Shown: positions 1 to 5,905 of the stretch, piece by piece
Layout: each line of letters begins with the position of its first letter
Position numbering within the stretch: the stretch's first letter is position 1
Assembly (NCBI GenBank): GCA_910579415.1
Contig: CAJTUY010000038.1
Span: 1 to 18,948, forward strand
Reading direction: 5' to 3'
DNA length: 18,948 nt
Source: an uncultured Clostridia bacterium
Lineage (GTDB): Bacteria > Bacillota > Clostridia > UBA1381
Notes under the pieces: generated by a model
What the model was told of the DNA's origin: nothing
Seen by the model: the letters and a program-made list of their open reading frames with translations, nothing else
Databases searched by the model: none
Position numbers and translations under genes: made by a program

Positions 1-2
1 AA

Positions 3-128
3 GATGAATTTATGGCTAATATTGTACTGCCAAGCGGTGAAACTGTAAGCGATTTTATGAAACCACAAATAGAACAAGCATACATAAACGGAACAGTGCC
101 GAAGATGTTGCCTATGTTGGAGGGATAG
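3..128 (+). CDS. 3' end of an unidentified phage gene (partial)
   Basis: An open frame enters from the left edge and stops at TAG 126-128, giving 41 C-terminal residues that end in PKMLPMLEG. The tail is a mix of polar and hydrophobic residues with no motif I recognise. The gene overlaps or abuts the next one: a GGAGGG ribosome binding site for the following gene lies inside its last codons. Membership of the phage early/middle operon is inferred from position only. Function cannot be assigned. Confidence 0.6.
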   Translation, partial: DEFMANIVLPSGETVSDFMKPQIEQAYINGTVPKMLPMLEG

Positions 129-193
129 AAATTAATAGAAAGGAAACAACTGAATTTTTAAGTAAACTGCTCGTATCCAAAAAACTCACAGGT

Positions 194-634
194 ATGGGGA
201 AATACTATGCAAGTGAAGTTACACTTGATTGGGGCGGTGGTAAAGACAAGGTTAAGCGTGTTGACTTTATACAATTCATTCCACAAAATCAGAGTACAGG
301 CGGCATAGAGAAGGGTGAATTTGTTTTTTATGAGGTTAAGAGCTGCAAGGCAGATTATAACAGTGGTAACGGCTTAACATTTGAAGGCGAAAGGAACTAT
401 ATTGTTACCACTATGGAAACATACAAACAAATCATTCACGATAAACCGTGGAATGTAGGAGTGCTTGTGGCGTGTCCCGAACATAGAAAACCTGTGGACG
501 AATTTGAGAATCCTACTCCCATAGATGATAGTTCTGTGGAATGGACCTTGAAAATCGCAACGTCGGCGCACCCACAAGACCGTAAGCGGTCAATGTCGCA
601 GTTATTGTTTTATATGATAAGGTCGGGAAAGTGA
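194..634 (+). CDS. MmcB-like / PD-(D/E)XK-fold phage protein
   Basis: Counting from the ATG at 194, the protein has 146 residues. It contains VDF (Asp24) and YEVKSCK (Glu47-x-Lys49) on consecutive predicted strands, the layout of a PD-(D/E)XK nuclease core. Similar proteins in clostridial phages are annotated as MmcB-type or hypothetical; a DNA-processing role is inferred and not shown. The start is doubtful. The ATG at 194 has no good ribosome binding site. The frame is open from 62, and a strong GGAGGG (119-124) sits 6 bases before an in-frame ATT at 131. Starting there would add 21 residues (beginning INRKETTEFLSKLL) that read as real protein, but there is no ATG, GTG or TTG in the extension. 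The true CDS may therefore be 131-634 with a rare ATT start. It is followed 9 bases later by the next gene. Confidence 0.75.
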   Translation: MGKYYASEVTLDWGGGKDKVKRVDFIQFIPQNQSTGGIEKGEFVFYEVKSCKADYNSGNGLTFEGERNYIVTTMETYKQIIHDKPWNVGVLVACPEHRKPVDEFENPTPIDDSSVEWTLKIATSAHPQDRKRSMSQLLFYMIRSGK

Positions 635-643
635 GGTACAGGA

Positions 644-1030
644 ATGAAAGAACTTATAAATCCTATTGTAATAACCTTGATGAAAGCATTTCCGCAGAGT
701 TTTATAAATTATAATTGTGAATTTATAACAGGCATAGGTGAAAATCAATATTTTCGCCTTAACGATTGTTATACAGAACTTGATATAGCATGCAAGGTAC
801 TTGAATGGTTATCGCGGGCGGCGTGCAAGACGCAACTTTCTCATTCTGAAAGAAAAAACAGGGTATTACAAAAAGAAATGCGCGATTGTATAAATAAGTA
901 TCTGGGTACTTCGTTTACAGCGGACGAAATGAGGACTATATATAACAAATTAGGCAATGCGTGCGACCACAGAAAAACAATAGCTTTTATTCTCTGTGGA
1001 TATGATATGAGCATTTTGGAGGAGGAATAA
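644..1030 (+). CDS. hypothetical phage protein
   Basis: The protein has 128 residues and starts at ATG 644 after a GAGGT-type ribosome binding site. It is soluble, mixed-charge and probably mostly helical. There are seven cysteines but no spaced pair that makes a clear zinc motif. A central segment (residues about 60-95) is rich in Arg/Lys/Glu and could be an amphipathic helix. No family is recognised. It ends EEE and is followed at once by the DUF5406-like gene (3-base gap), so it is co-transcribed with its neighbours in the early/middle cluster. Confidence 0.7.
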   Translation: MKELINPIVITLMKAFPQSFINYNCEFITGIGENQYFRLNDCYTELDIACKVLEWLSRAACKTQLSHSERKNRVLQKEMRDCINKYLGTSFTADEMRTIYNKLGNACDHRKTIAFILCGYDMSILEEE

Positions 1031-1033
1031 ATA

Positions 1034-1360
1034 ATGATTTATGATGTAGATAGCAGAGGAATACATACAGTAAGAGTGACATTACAGAGTAAGGATTTTA
1101 TAGGTCATTTTACAAGAAAAATTAAAGGAAATGTACACGGTCGTGATATTCTTGACTTTGATTTTGAGAGTGATGATATAGAGGGCGTTTCAAACGATTG
1201 CGACCTAAAATATGACGAAGATTATGATTTATATAGCGTAATCCTTAAAAATAATAAAGGTGTTGAATTGCTGCTTGATGGAATGTATGCAGAAGAAATG
1301 AACAATATGATAGTCGGTCTTGAAATTATAGACTTTGTACCCGAAAGTGAGGCAGAATAA
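1034..1360 (+). CDS. DUF5406-like phage protein
   Basis: The protein has 108 residues and is acidic. It has the pattern of the DUF5406 family of Firmicutes phage proteins: an N-terminal GIHTVRVTLQ strand, a central ILDFDFES segment followed by a NDCDLKYDEDYD stretch, and a C-terminal IVGLEIIDF strand. The family has no known function. The start at 1034 follows a GGAGGAGG site at the end of the previous gene. The stop TAA shares its last base with the ATG of the next gene (TAATG), which indicates translational coupling. The family call is from memory of the motif pattern and is moderately secure. Confidence 0.75.
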   Translation: MIYDVDSRGIHTVRVTLQSKDFIGHFTRKIKGNVHGRDILDFDFESDDIEGVSNDCDLKYDEDYDLYSVILKNNKGVELLLDGMYAEEMNNMIVGLEIIDFVPESEAE

Positions 1361-1641
1361 TGAGTGCAGAAGATTTTGAAGGTATAAAACAGCTTGCAAA
1401 AGCAAATCACGCTACAAGAGTTGCTAAAACTCCGCAAAGGTTAAAATATGCCATTGAAGAACTTGCCAGAAACGGCATTACACACAAGGTATGCAATGAA
1501 ACAACGGGTCAGATTAACTGTTACTTAAATGGTACAACCCTTACTTTTTACGCTAGAACAGGCAAAATACAAGGCTATGAAAACCAAAGGGGAATTAAAG
1601 CCTTTATAAGAATATGTAGAGCGGAGAGTGAGAAAAAATGA
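1360..1641 (+). CDS. conserved hypothetical phage protein
   Basis: The protein has 93 residues and is basic. It resembles a recurrent small protein of clostridial and streptococcal phages. That family has an N-terminal helix, a central block of the form PQRLKYAIEELARNGI, a polar block NETTGQINCY, and a C-terminal block of the form ARTGKI..YENQRGIKAFIRIC. No function is known for it. It starts at the ATG overlapping the upstream stop and overlaps the next gene by 4 bases (ATGA), so it sits in a coupled operon. Its constant position in phage early/middle clusters suggests a non-structural role, which is inference. Confidence 0.75.
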   Translation: MSAEDFEGIKQLAKANHATRVAKTPQRLKYAIEELARNGITHKVCNETTGQINCYLNGTTLTFYARTGKIQGYENQRGIKAFIRICRAESEKK

Positions 1642-2306
1642 ATAAATCAGAGTTATTAGCCGTAGCAAAGCCGATATTGTTTAATACGACTATGGTACAG
1701 GCAATATTAGACGGCAGAAAGACGGCAACGCGGCGGATTGTAAAGCAGAACACACAAGCGATTTTAAATTCGCAGTATCACAAAGAACACCCTGAAGTGG
1801 AAGACAAAACACTTATAGAAAAGCTATGTGAACCGCCTTACAAGAATAATGATATTCTCTATGTGCGTGAAACGTGGTGTAAAACAGATTGCTTCGGATT
1901 GCAAAATGGATATGTATATAGGGCAGATGGCGCAAAAAATGATATTTTTCAAGATACGGGATTTACACCTATATGGCGACCGTCAATACATATGCCGAAA
2001 GAGGCGGCGCGGATATTCCTGCATGTTACTGATGTAAGGATAGAACGGTTACAGAATATTATAACAGGTGACTACAAAACACCGTTAAATATCAATGCTG
2101 AGGGCTTATATGAGCCTTGTTGCAGATGTACGCACGTCAACGGAGATTGCAAAGATTTTATTGCACAAAATAATTGCAGACTGCTTAATGAATTTAAAGA
2201 TTTATGGGACAGCACCATAAAGAAAACAGACCTTTACCACTACGGCTGGAATGCCAATCCGTGGGTATGGGTTATTGAATTTGAGAGATTGGAGGTATCA
2301 GAATAA
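1638..2306 (+). CDS. ASCH/PUA-like domain phage protein
   Basis: The protein has 222 residues. Its N-terminus, KPILFNTTMVQAILDG followed by RKTATRR (residues 11-33), and the ILYVRETW block (73-80) are typical of the ASCH/PUA-like phage proteins often found in Gram-positive and enteric prophages. The NPWVWVIEFE strand (207-216) closes the fold. PUA-like domains usually bind RNA or modified nucleotides, but the role of this phage branch is unknown. An insertion carries five cysteines (161, 162, 164, 171, 180) that could hold a metal. The gene overlaps its upstream neighbour by 4 bases. A GGAGGT in its last codons (2291-2296) serves the next gene. Confidence 0.75.
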   Translation: MNKSELLAVAKPILFNTTMVQAILDGRKTATRRIVKQNTQAILNSQYHKEHPEVEDKTLIEKLCEPPYKNNDILYVRETWCKTDCFGLQNGYVYRADGAKNDIFQDTGFTPIWRPSIHMPKEAARIFLHVTDVRIERLQNIITGDYKTPLNINAEGLYEPCCRCTHVNGDCKDFIAQNNCRLLNEFKDLWDSTIKKTDLYHYGWNANPWVWVIEFERLEVSE

Positions 2307-2307
2307 A

Positions 2308-2796
2308 ATGGGACTATTAACAACAGACGAACCAAAAACAAATGTAGAAAGGCTTAATAATTTTATCTATGCAAAGGACGGACAGATATATGTTCGTCGG
2401 TTTAACGGCAAAAAAGATATGAATATCAATGAAATTGTGAGAAATGTTGCACAATATGGTGATAATACAACCATACTTGACAATATAGCAGATGATGATA
2501 TTTTTGAAACGCTCATACATTTGGGGGATGGCTATTATTCTACTATATTGCTTGTATCTGCAACACAGGCGGCAGAGATGCGCGGGCAGTTAAAAGAATA
2601 TGAGAATATAGGCTTAACTCCTAAAAAAATCAAAGATTTACACGCAAAGGTTGTCGACTTAGAGTTAAAACTGCAAGGACACGACAGAGATTTATTCGAC
2701 GGGCGCGAAAGCGTAATTGATGAAATCGTCGATTACTTGCGAGAATTAGGTTTCACAGAGGCAAGTATGGCGGTAGAGGAATATCGCGAATTATAA
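2308..2796 (+). CDS. hypothetical phage protein
   Basis: The chosen start is ATG 2308, one base after the previous stop and 11 bases after GGAGGT. An upstream in-frame ATG at 2251 lies inside the ASCH gene and has no ribosome site. The protein has 162 residues. The middle, LKEYENIGLTPKKIKDL, is a motif seen in many clostridial phage early proteins, followed by a heptad-like helix (VVDLELKLQ). The C-terminal ~45 residues are an acidic helical region. No enzymatic motif is seen. It looks like a small regulatory or adaptor protein, but that is a guess from composition. Confidence 0.7.
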   Translation: MGLLTTDEPKTNVERLNNFIYAKDGQIYVRRFNGKKDMNINEIVRNVAQYGDNTTILDNIADDDIFETLIHLGDGYYSTILLVSATQAAEMRGQLKEYENIGLTPKKIKDLHAKVVDLELKLQGHDRDLFDGRESVIDEIVDYLRELGFTEASMAVEEYREL

Positions 2797-2844
2797 GGAG
2801 GCTGTCTAATAAAACAAGTTGGACGAGCCGAAAGGAGATAAATA

Positions 2845-3135
2845 ATGGTACATAAAGATTGCTTCGCATATCACAAAAGCAAAGCAGGGTCGGAAAGCTG
2901 TAAAGCATTAAAAGTGATAGAATGTGGTAAATGCAAATTTTATAAAAAAGAAAATCCGCAAGCAGTTTCAACATACAAAAATCACCGTACAACACCATAT
3001 GAAAAAGAGCAGATTATAAAACTGTTTAATAGCGGCAAGACACGTAAACAGATAGCCGATACGGAAGGTATTGGGGTATCGTATGAAATGATATGTAAGA
3101 TTATAAAGAATTACAGAAGGGGCAGGGAGGTATAA
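2845..3135 (+). CDS. small Cys-rich zinc-binding plus HTH protein
   Basis: The protein has 96 residues with two visible parts. Residues 6-33 have cysteines at 6, 19, 27 and 30 (C..C..CGKC followed by KFY), a pattern common in tiny phage zinc-ribbon-like proteins. Residues about 51-92 form a helix-turn-helix of the homeodomain-like/Hin type (EKEQIIKLFNSGKTRKQIA, then the recognition helix near ISYEMICKIIKNYRR). This suggests a sequence-specific DNA-binding protein. The ribosome site AAGGAGA precedes the ATG. It sits directly before the sigma-region-4-like gene (3-base gap), so the two could act together in the switch to late transcription. That link is inference. Confidence 0.75.
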   Translation: MVHKDCFAYHKSKAGSESCKALKVIECGKCKFYKKENPQAVSTYKNHRTTPYEKEQIIKLFNSGKTRKQIADTEGIGVSYEMICKIIKNYRRGREV

Positions 3136-3138
3136 CCA

Positions 3139-3537
3139 TTGACAAAGGCAGAACTTGAACAGTATCGCAGTATTGCAACGGAGATTGACGAAATACGGGA
3201 CAGGCTAAACAAAAATACAGTACACGGTACTGTTACAGGTTCGGACAGTGAGTTTCCGTATGTAAAGCACTGCATATCTGTAGGAGGAGTGGAGGAAACA
3301 GAGCGCAGTAAGCGTGATATGCTGCTTATACAGAGATTAGAGCGTCAGAAGAGAGAAATAGAATGTTTTGTACATAACATTCCTGACAGTATCACAAGAC
3401 GGATATTTACATATCGGTACATAGACGGTAGAGTTAAACCTTCGTGGCAGTGGATTGCGTTTAAGATTGGAGGCGGTAACAGTGCTGACGCAGTAAAGAA
3501 ACGAGTATACAGGTTTTTAAAAGCTATTGACAAATAA
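3139..3537 (+). CDS. sigma-70 region 4-like late transcription regulator
   Basis: The protein has 132 residues and begins at TTG 3139, set by GGGAGG (3125-3130) eight bases upstream. The N-terminal half is a charged helical region with a VHGTVTGSDSEFPYVKH block typical of clostridial phage regulators. Residues 81-132 (from IPDSITRRIFTYRYIDG through WIAFKIGG to a C-terminal KKRVYRFLK helix) resemble sigma-70 region 4 HTH domains. Proteins of this type (ArpU/RinA-like position) lie immediately before terS in many Firmicutes phages and switch on late genes. Its predicted target here is the weak promoter near 3.9 kb. The small-RNA promoter starts inside its final codons (3527-3532). Confidence 0.8.
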   Translation: MTKAELEQYRSIATEIDEIRDRLNKNTVHGTVTGSDSEFPYVKHCISVGGVEETERSKRDMLLIQRLERQKREIECFVHNIPDSITRRIFTYRYIDGRVKPSWQWIAFKIGGGNSADAVKKRVYRFLKAIDK

Positions 3538-3555
3538 AATATAATATGATATAGT
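3527..3555 (+). promoter_or_regulatory. sigma-A promoter of the + strand small RNA
   Basis: TTGACA (3527-3532), a 17-base spacer and TATAGT (3550-3555) give a near-perfect housekeeping promoter. The -35 box lies in the last codons of the regulator gene. Transcription should begin near 3562. It would run through three hairpins to an intrinsic terminator at about 3660. Confidence 0.75.
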
Positions 3556-3567
3556 TTAGATAGTAAA

Positions 3568-3587
3568 GGAGCGGTTTTGACCGTTCC
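3568..3587 (+). repeat. shared hairpin repeat, copy 1 (in the + strand small RNA)
   Basis: GGAGCGGT-TTTG-ACCGTTCC matches the - strand copy at 3754-3773 at 16 of 20 positions; differences are mainly in the loop. Each copy is nearly self-complementary. The two RNAs can therefore fold alike or pair with each other, as the direct repeats of the pAD1 par locus do. Confidence 0.65.
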
Positions 3588-3623
3588 GCAACAGAAGTTT
3601 TATTATATGGCTTTATGCCATAT

Positions 3624-3660
3624 GTCGCCTCTTATTTGCGGTAAGGGGCGACTATTTTTT
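3624..3660 (+). terminator. intrinsic terminator of the small RNA, overlapping the facing ORF
   Basis: GTCGCCTCTTA (3624-3634) pairs with TAAGGGGCGAC (3642-3652) around the loop TTTGCGG. The tract TATTTTTTTAT follows. In the - strand transcript the same stem folds just after the peptide stop codon. It lacks a U tract in that direction, so termination on the - strand is less certain. Confidence 0.8.
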
Positions 3661-3726
3661 TATGTACTTAACAATTTCTAAGATAATTAACAATTCAACT
3701 ATCTGTATTATACTGTTTATGTCCAT
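3652..3726 (-). CDS. 24-residue hydrophobic peptide, candidate type I toxin
   Basis: The ORF runs from ATG (complement of 3724-3726) to TAG (complement of 3652-3654) and encodes 24 residues. It begins MDINSIIQIVELL and ends with a Lys-rich tail (KYIKK). It is dominated by Ile, Leu and Val with two glutamates, so it should form an amphipathic, membrane-seeking helix. AAGGGG lies 8 bases before the ATG. A near-consensus - strand promoter lies ~110 bases upstream. Small hydrophobic peptides facing an antisense RNA are the hallmark of Fst/TxpA/BsrG-class toxins. It is shorter than Fst (33 aa) and I see no convincing sequence match to named toxins. It could instead be a phage regulatory peptide, but the RNA architecture favours a toxin. 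It is the only - strand gene I can support in the window. Confidence 0.55.
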   Translation of the reverse strand: MDINSIIQIVELLIILEIVKYIKK

Positions 3727-3807
3727 ACGCAACACCCCTTTCAGTGAGGTGTCGGAACAGTCGCCACCGCTCCAATATATCAAGGTCACATAGTATAACT
3801 ATCACCT
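3727..3807 (-). promoter_or_regulatory. structured 5' leader of the peptide mRNA
   Basis: From the predicted start near 3807 the leader first forms a 5' stem (AAGGT...ACCTT enclosing ATAGT-TAT-ACTAT). It then carries the repeat hairpin (3773-3754), and then ACACCTC...GGGGTGT (3752-3732), which buries the AAGGGG ribosome site. The loop sequence GGCGACTG can also pair over 8 bp with TAGTCGCC at the mRNA 3' end. SD sequestration and 5'-3' pairing are known ways in which type I toxin mRNAs are kept silent. Confidence 0.5.
3754..3773 (-). repeat. shared hairpin repeat, copy 2 (in the peptide mRNA leader)
   Basis: On the - strand the sequence is GGAGCGGT-GGCG-ACTGTTCC. It forms an 8-bp stem (with G-U pairs) and a tetraloop like that of copy 1 in the facing RNA. 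The stems are conserved and the loops differ, which suggests selection on pairing. Confidence 0.6.
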
Positions 3808-3813
3808 TTCTAC

Positions 3814-3842
3814 AATATATCATATAATAATATATTTTTCAA
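3814..3842 (-). promoter_or_regulatory. promoter of the - strand peptide gene
   Basis: On the - strand, TTGAAA (3842-3837), a 17-base spacer and TATATT (3819-3814) form a near-consensus sigma-A promoter pointing at the peptide gene. The predicted start is near 3807. It has the same 17-base spacing as the facing + strand promoter. Confidence 0.65.
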
Positions 3843-3865
3843 GTTATTTTGGAAAATATAAAAGA

Positions 3866-3905
3866 TGTCCCTTTTGTCCCGTTTTTCTATGTTAAAATTT
3901 ATAAT
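3866..3905 (+). promoter_or_regulatory. putative activator-dependent late promoter
   Basis: A perfect TATAAT (3900-3905) has no acceptable -35 box at 16-18 bases. Upstream are two direct copies of TGTCCC (3866-3871 and 3875-3880), 9 bases apart, nearly one helical turn. A good -10, a missing -35 and repeated upstream elements are what an activated late promoter would look like. The natural partner would be the sigma-region-4-like protein encoded just upstream. No other promoter candidate is seen before terS. Confidence 0.4.
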
Positions 3906-4022
3906 AGGGAATTAAACAATATCCCTAAGCTTTTGGTTTTAGCCGTAGGTGTATTGCCGTGAGGCAATGGGAAATATCTCAACGTATATTGTTGGTGGGG
4001 ACAGAGGTATGGAGATTAAAAT
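3906..4022 (+). promoter_or_regulatory. structured leader of the late operon
   Basis: This stretch has no gene but has clear hairpins. TAGGGA...TCCCTA (3905-3927) lies at the expected transcription start. ATTGCC-GTGA-GGCAAT (3953-3968) is a perfect stem with a GNRA tetraloop. CAAC-GTATATT-GTTG lies near 3979-3993. It leads into an intrinsic terminator at 4023-4054. If transcribed from the TATAAT at 3900, it would be a ~145-nt RNA ending before terS. It could be an attenuated leader or a small RNA. I do not recognise a known riboswitch or intron core. Confidence 0.4.
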
Positions 4023-4054
4023 ACAGACATTCACAAGTATGGGTGTCTGTTTTT
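4023..4054 (+). terminator. intrinsic terminator immediately upstream of terS
   Basis: ACAGACA (4023-4029) pairs with TGTCTGT (4044-4050). The stem can extend by U-G, U-G and C-G pairs around an 8-base loop, followed by T4050-4054. It lies 24 bases before the terS start and after the probable late promoter, so late transcription must pass it. It could either end upstream transcription or act as an attenuator overcome by an antitermination mechanism. Confidence 0.7.
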
Positions 4055-4077
4055 GATATGGCATAGGAGGAAAGAAT

Positions 4078-4572
4078 ATGGGGAAAAGGAGATATACGGA
4101 TAAAGAAAGAGAGTTGGCGTTTGCTGAATATGCAGTTTGCGGTAATTGGCAGGCAGTATCTGAAAAACTAAATATACCCGTAGCAACGCTTAAAACGTGG
4201 TGGAAAAACAAACCTCCAGATGATGGGTTCGACGATATTCGCCGAGAAAATAAAATCGGTTTTATTGAGGAGGCAGGAGCAGCTATTGAAAACGGAGTGA
4301 GACTGATAAACAGGCGGATTGGGAGAGCATTACAAAAAGAACAGGAACTTGACGAGTTGATAGAAGAAATATTCAGTGATGACGACAGGTCAGCGAAATC
4401 AAAACAGGCGGCAATTTCAAAAATTGAGGTTTTGCAGCTCCATAAGCTTAATGAAATCAGTACCGCAGTTGGGACACTATATGATAAACGTGCGCTTGCT
4501 AAAGGTGAAAGTACTGAAAATATACGCATATCTGTAAAACTCCCGAAAGAGGTTGAGAAGTATGCAGAATAG
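4078..4572 (+). CDS. terS: terminase small subunit
   Basis: The protein has 164 residues. It starts with a helix-turn-helix (residues about 5-43; TDKERELAFAEYAVCGNW, then IPVATLKTWWKN), the DNA-recognition domain of phage small terminases. The rest is helical and charged (residues 50-130), suited to ring oligomerisation, with a short basic C-terminal tail. It binds the packaging site and hands DNA to TerL. The start is set by AGGAGGA a few bases before ATG 4078. It overlaps TerL by 11 bases, so the two are translationally coupled. The assignment rests on the HTH and on its place directly before an unambiguous TerL. Confidence 0.85.
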   Translation: MGKRRYTDKERELAFAEYAVCGNWQAVSEKLNIPVATLKTWWKNKPPDDGFDDIRRENKIGFIEEAGAAIENGVRLINRRIGRALQKEQELDELIEEIFSDDDRSAKSKQAAISKIEVLQLHKLNEISTAVGTLYDKRALAKGESTENIRISVKLPKEVEKYAE

Positions 4573-5905
4573 CTTGGATTTAGATTTGTCTATGATGTCC
4601 GAAAAACAAGAGCGTTTCTTCCTTGCACATAAGCGTTTCATTGCATATGGCGGTGCGCGCGGCGGCGGTAAATCGTGGGCAGTGCGGCATAAAGCTATAA
4701 TGTTGGCATTACGGTATAACGGAATAAAAATACTGTTCCTGCGCCGTACATATAAGGATTTAGAGCGTAACCACGTTCGAGAGTTAGTGCCAATGCTTAA
4801 AAATATAGCAAAATATCACGCACAGGATAAGTATTTTGAATTTCCTAACGGCAGTATTCTTGAAATGGGGTATTGTGCGGCGGAAAGTGACGCACAGCAG
4901 TATCAAGGTGTAGAATATGACGTTATATTTTTTGATGAGGCAACACAATTTACAGAACGACAGTTTGCTATGATATATCCTTCTGCGCGCGGTGCAAATG
5001 ATTTTCCACATCGGATATATTTAACTTGTAACCCAGGAGGTGTTGGACACGAATGGGTAAAACGTCTATTTATAAGTAAACATTATATTAATGGAGAAAA
5101 TTCTGACGAGTACGAATTTATCTTTGCTAATGTCTTTGACAATAAATCGCTTATGGAAAAAGACCCCGATTATGTCAATATGCTAAATTCGCTGCCTGAT
5201 GGATTGCGTGAGGCTTGGCGTGACGGTAATTGGGATATGCTTGCAGGACGCTATTTTAACGAGTTTGACCGTTCTATACATATTATAGAGCCATTCAATA
5301 TACCGAGGCATTGGAAAAGATATAGGGGAATTGACTACGGATTGGACTGTTTGGCTTGCGTGTGGGTAGCTATAGATGAATTAGGTAATTACTATATTTA
5401 TCGTGAGTATGCAAAATCGGATATGATTATATCAGGTGGAGCAGAGGAAATAAATTCGTTGAGCAGTGATGAAAATGTCGAATATACGGTTGCACCGTCA
5501 GACATATGGGCACGGTCACAGGAAAGCGCAAAATGCAAGGCGGATTTGTTTCAGGAGGCAGGGCTGCCGCTTATCAAAGGGAATAATAATCGGGAATCGG
5601 GTTGGTTGGCATTAAAAGAGCTTATGAAAATATATGATACTGATAGCGGCAAGGAAAGTAAATTAAAGATATTTTCGAGCTGTGAAAAGCTTATAGAATG
5701 TCTGCCAGCATTACAGCGCGACCAGAAACACCCTACAGACTGTATGACTGAGCCGCACGAAATAACGCATTTACCTGACGCATTGAGATATTTTGCGTTG
5801 CAATATGTCAGTCCGTCAAGTGAATATAAAAAACCTAAAACAGAGTTGCAGAAATACCGTGACAGGGTATTGAACGGCAAAAAGAAAAGGAGGTGTTATT
5901 ACTGA
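4562..5905 (+). CDS. terL: terminase large subunit
   Basis: The chosen start is ATG 4562, nine bases after AGAGG (4548-4552); a TTG at 4553 is a poorer choice. The protein has 447 residues. The ATPase has Walker A GGARGGGKS (30-38), an adenine-side region with LRRTYKDLERNHVREL, and Walker B DVIFFDEA (120-127) with catalytic Glu126. A C-terminal RNase H-like nuclease begins near GIDYGLDC (first Asp) and ends near LPDALRYFALQY. It powers DNA packaging and cuts the concatemer. It sits between TerS and a small zinc-finger protein and ends with TGATG overlapping the next start. Confidence 0.95.
   Translation: MQNSLDLDLSMMSEKQERFFLAHKRFIAYGGARGGGKSWAVRHKAIMLALRYNGIKILFLRRTYKDLERNHVRELVPMLKNIAKYHAQDKYFEFPNGSILEMGYCAAESDAQQYQGVEYDVIFFDEATQFTERQFAMIYPSARGANDFPHRIYLTCNPGGVGHEWVKRLFISKHYINGENSDEYEFIFANVFDNKSLMEKDPDYVNMLNSLPDGLREAWRDGNWDMLAGRYFNEFDRSIHIIEPFNIPRHWKRYRGIDYGLDCLACVWVAIDELGNYYIYREYAKSDMIISGGAEEINSLSSDENVEYTVAPSDIWARSQESAKCKADLFQEAGLPLIKGNNNRESGWLALKELMKIYDTDSGKESKLKIFSSCEKLIECLPALQRDQKHPTDCMTEPHEITHLPDALRYFALQYVSPSSEYKKPKTELQKYRDRVLNGKKKRRCYY

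Larger units (their letters stand above)
3562..3661 (+). ncRNA. ~100-nt structured RNA, candidate type I antitoxin
   Basis: This is a stand-alone transcription unit from the consensus promoter to an intrinsic terminator, with no ORF. Three hairpins are visible. H1 is GGAGCGGT-TTTG-ACCGTTCC (3568-3587). H2 is ATATGGC-TTTAT-GCCATAT (3605-3623). H3 is an 11-bp stem (3624-3634 with 3642-3652, one G-U pair) followed by a T tract. The RNA is transcribed toward a facing peptide gene, and its last ~10 bases are antisense to that gene's final codons. H1 closely resembles a hairpin in the peptide mRNA leader. This arrangement matches RNA II, the antitoxin, of Fst/par-type type I systems. The antitoxin role is inference; transcription itself is well supported by the signals. 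Confidence 0.6.

Noticed and set aside
2251..2307. An earlier in-frame ATG for the 2308 gene
   Set aside because: It would overlap the ASCH-like gene by 56 bases and has no ribosome site, whereas ATG 2308 has GGAGGT upstream.
3906..4056. Group I/II intron, riboswitch or HEARO-like element in the terS leader
   Set aside because: The region is short and has only local hairpins. I could not find a conserved catalytic core or ligand-binding motif, so only a generic structured leader is reported.
3939..4529. A 196-codon - strand ORF across terS and its leader
   Set aside because: It is a shadow of terS on the opposite strand with Ser/Ile-rich, low-complexity sequence. It has no ribosome site and would cross the late leader. 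terS is well supported.
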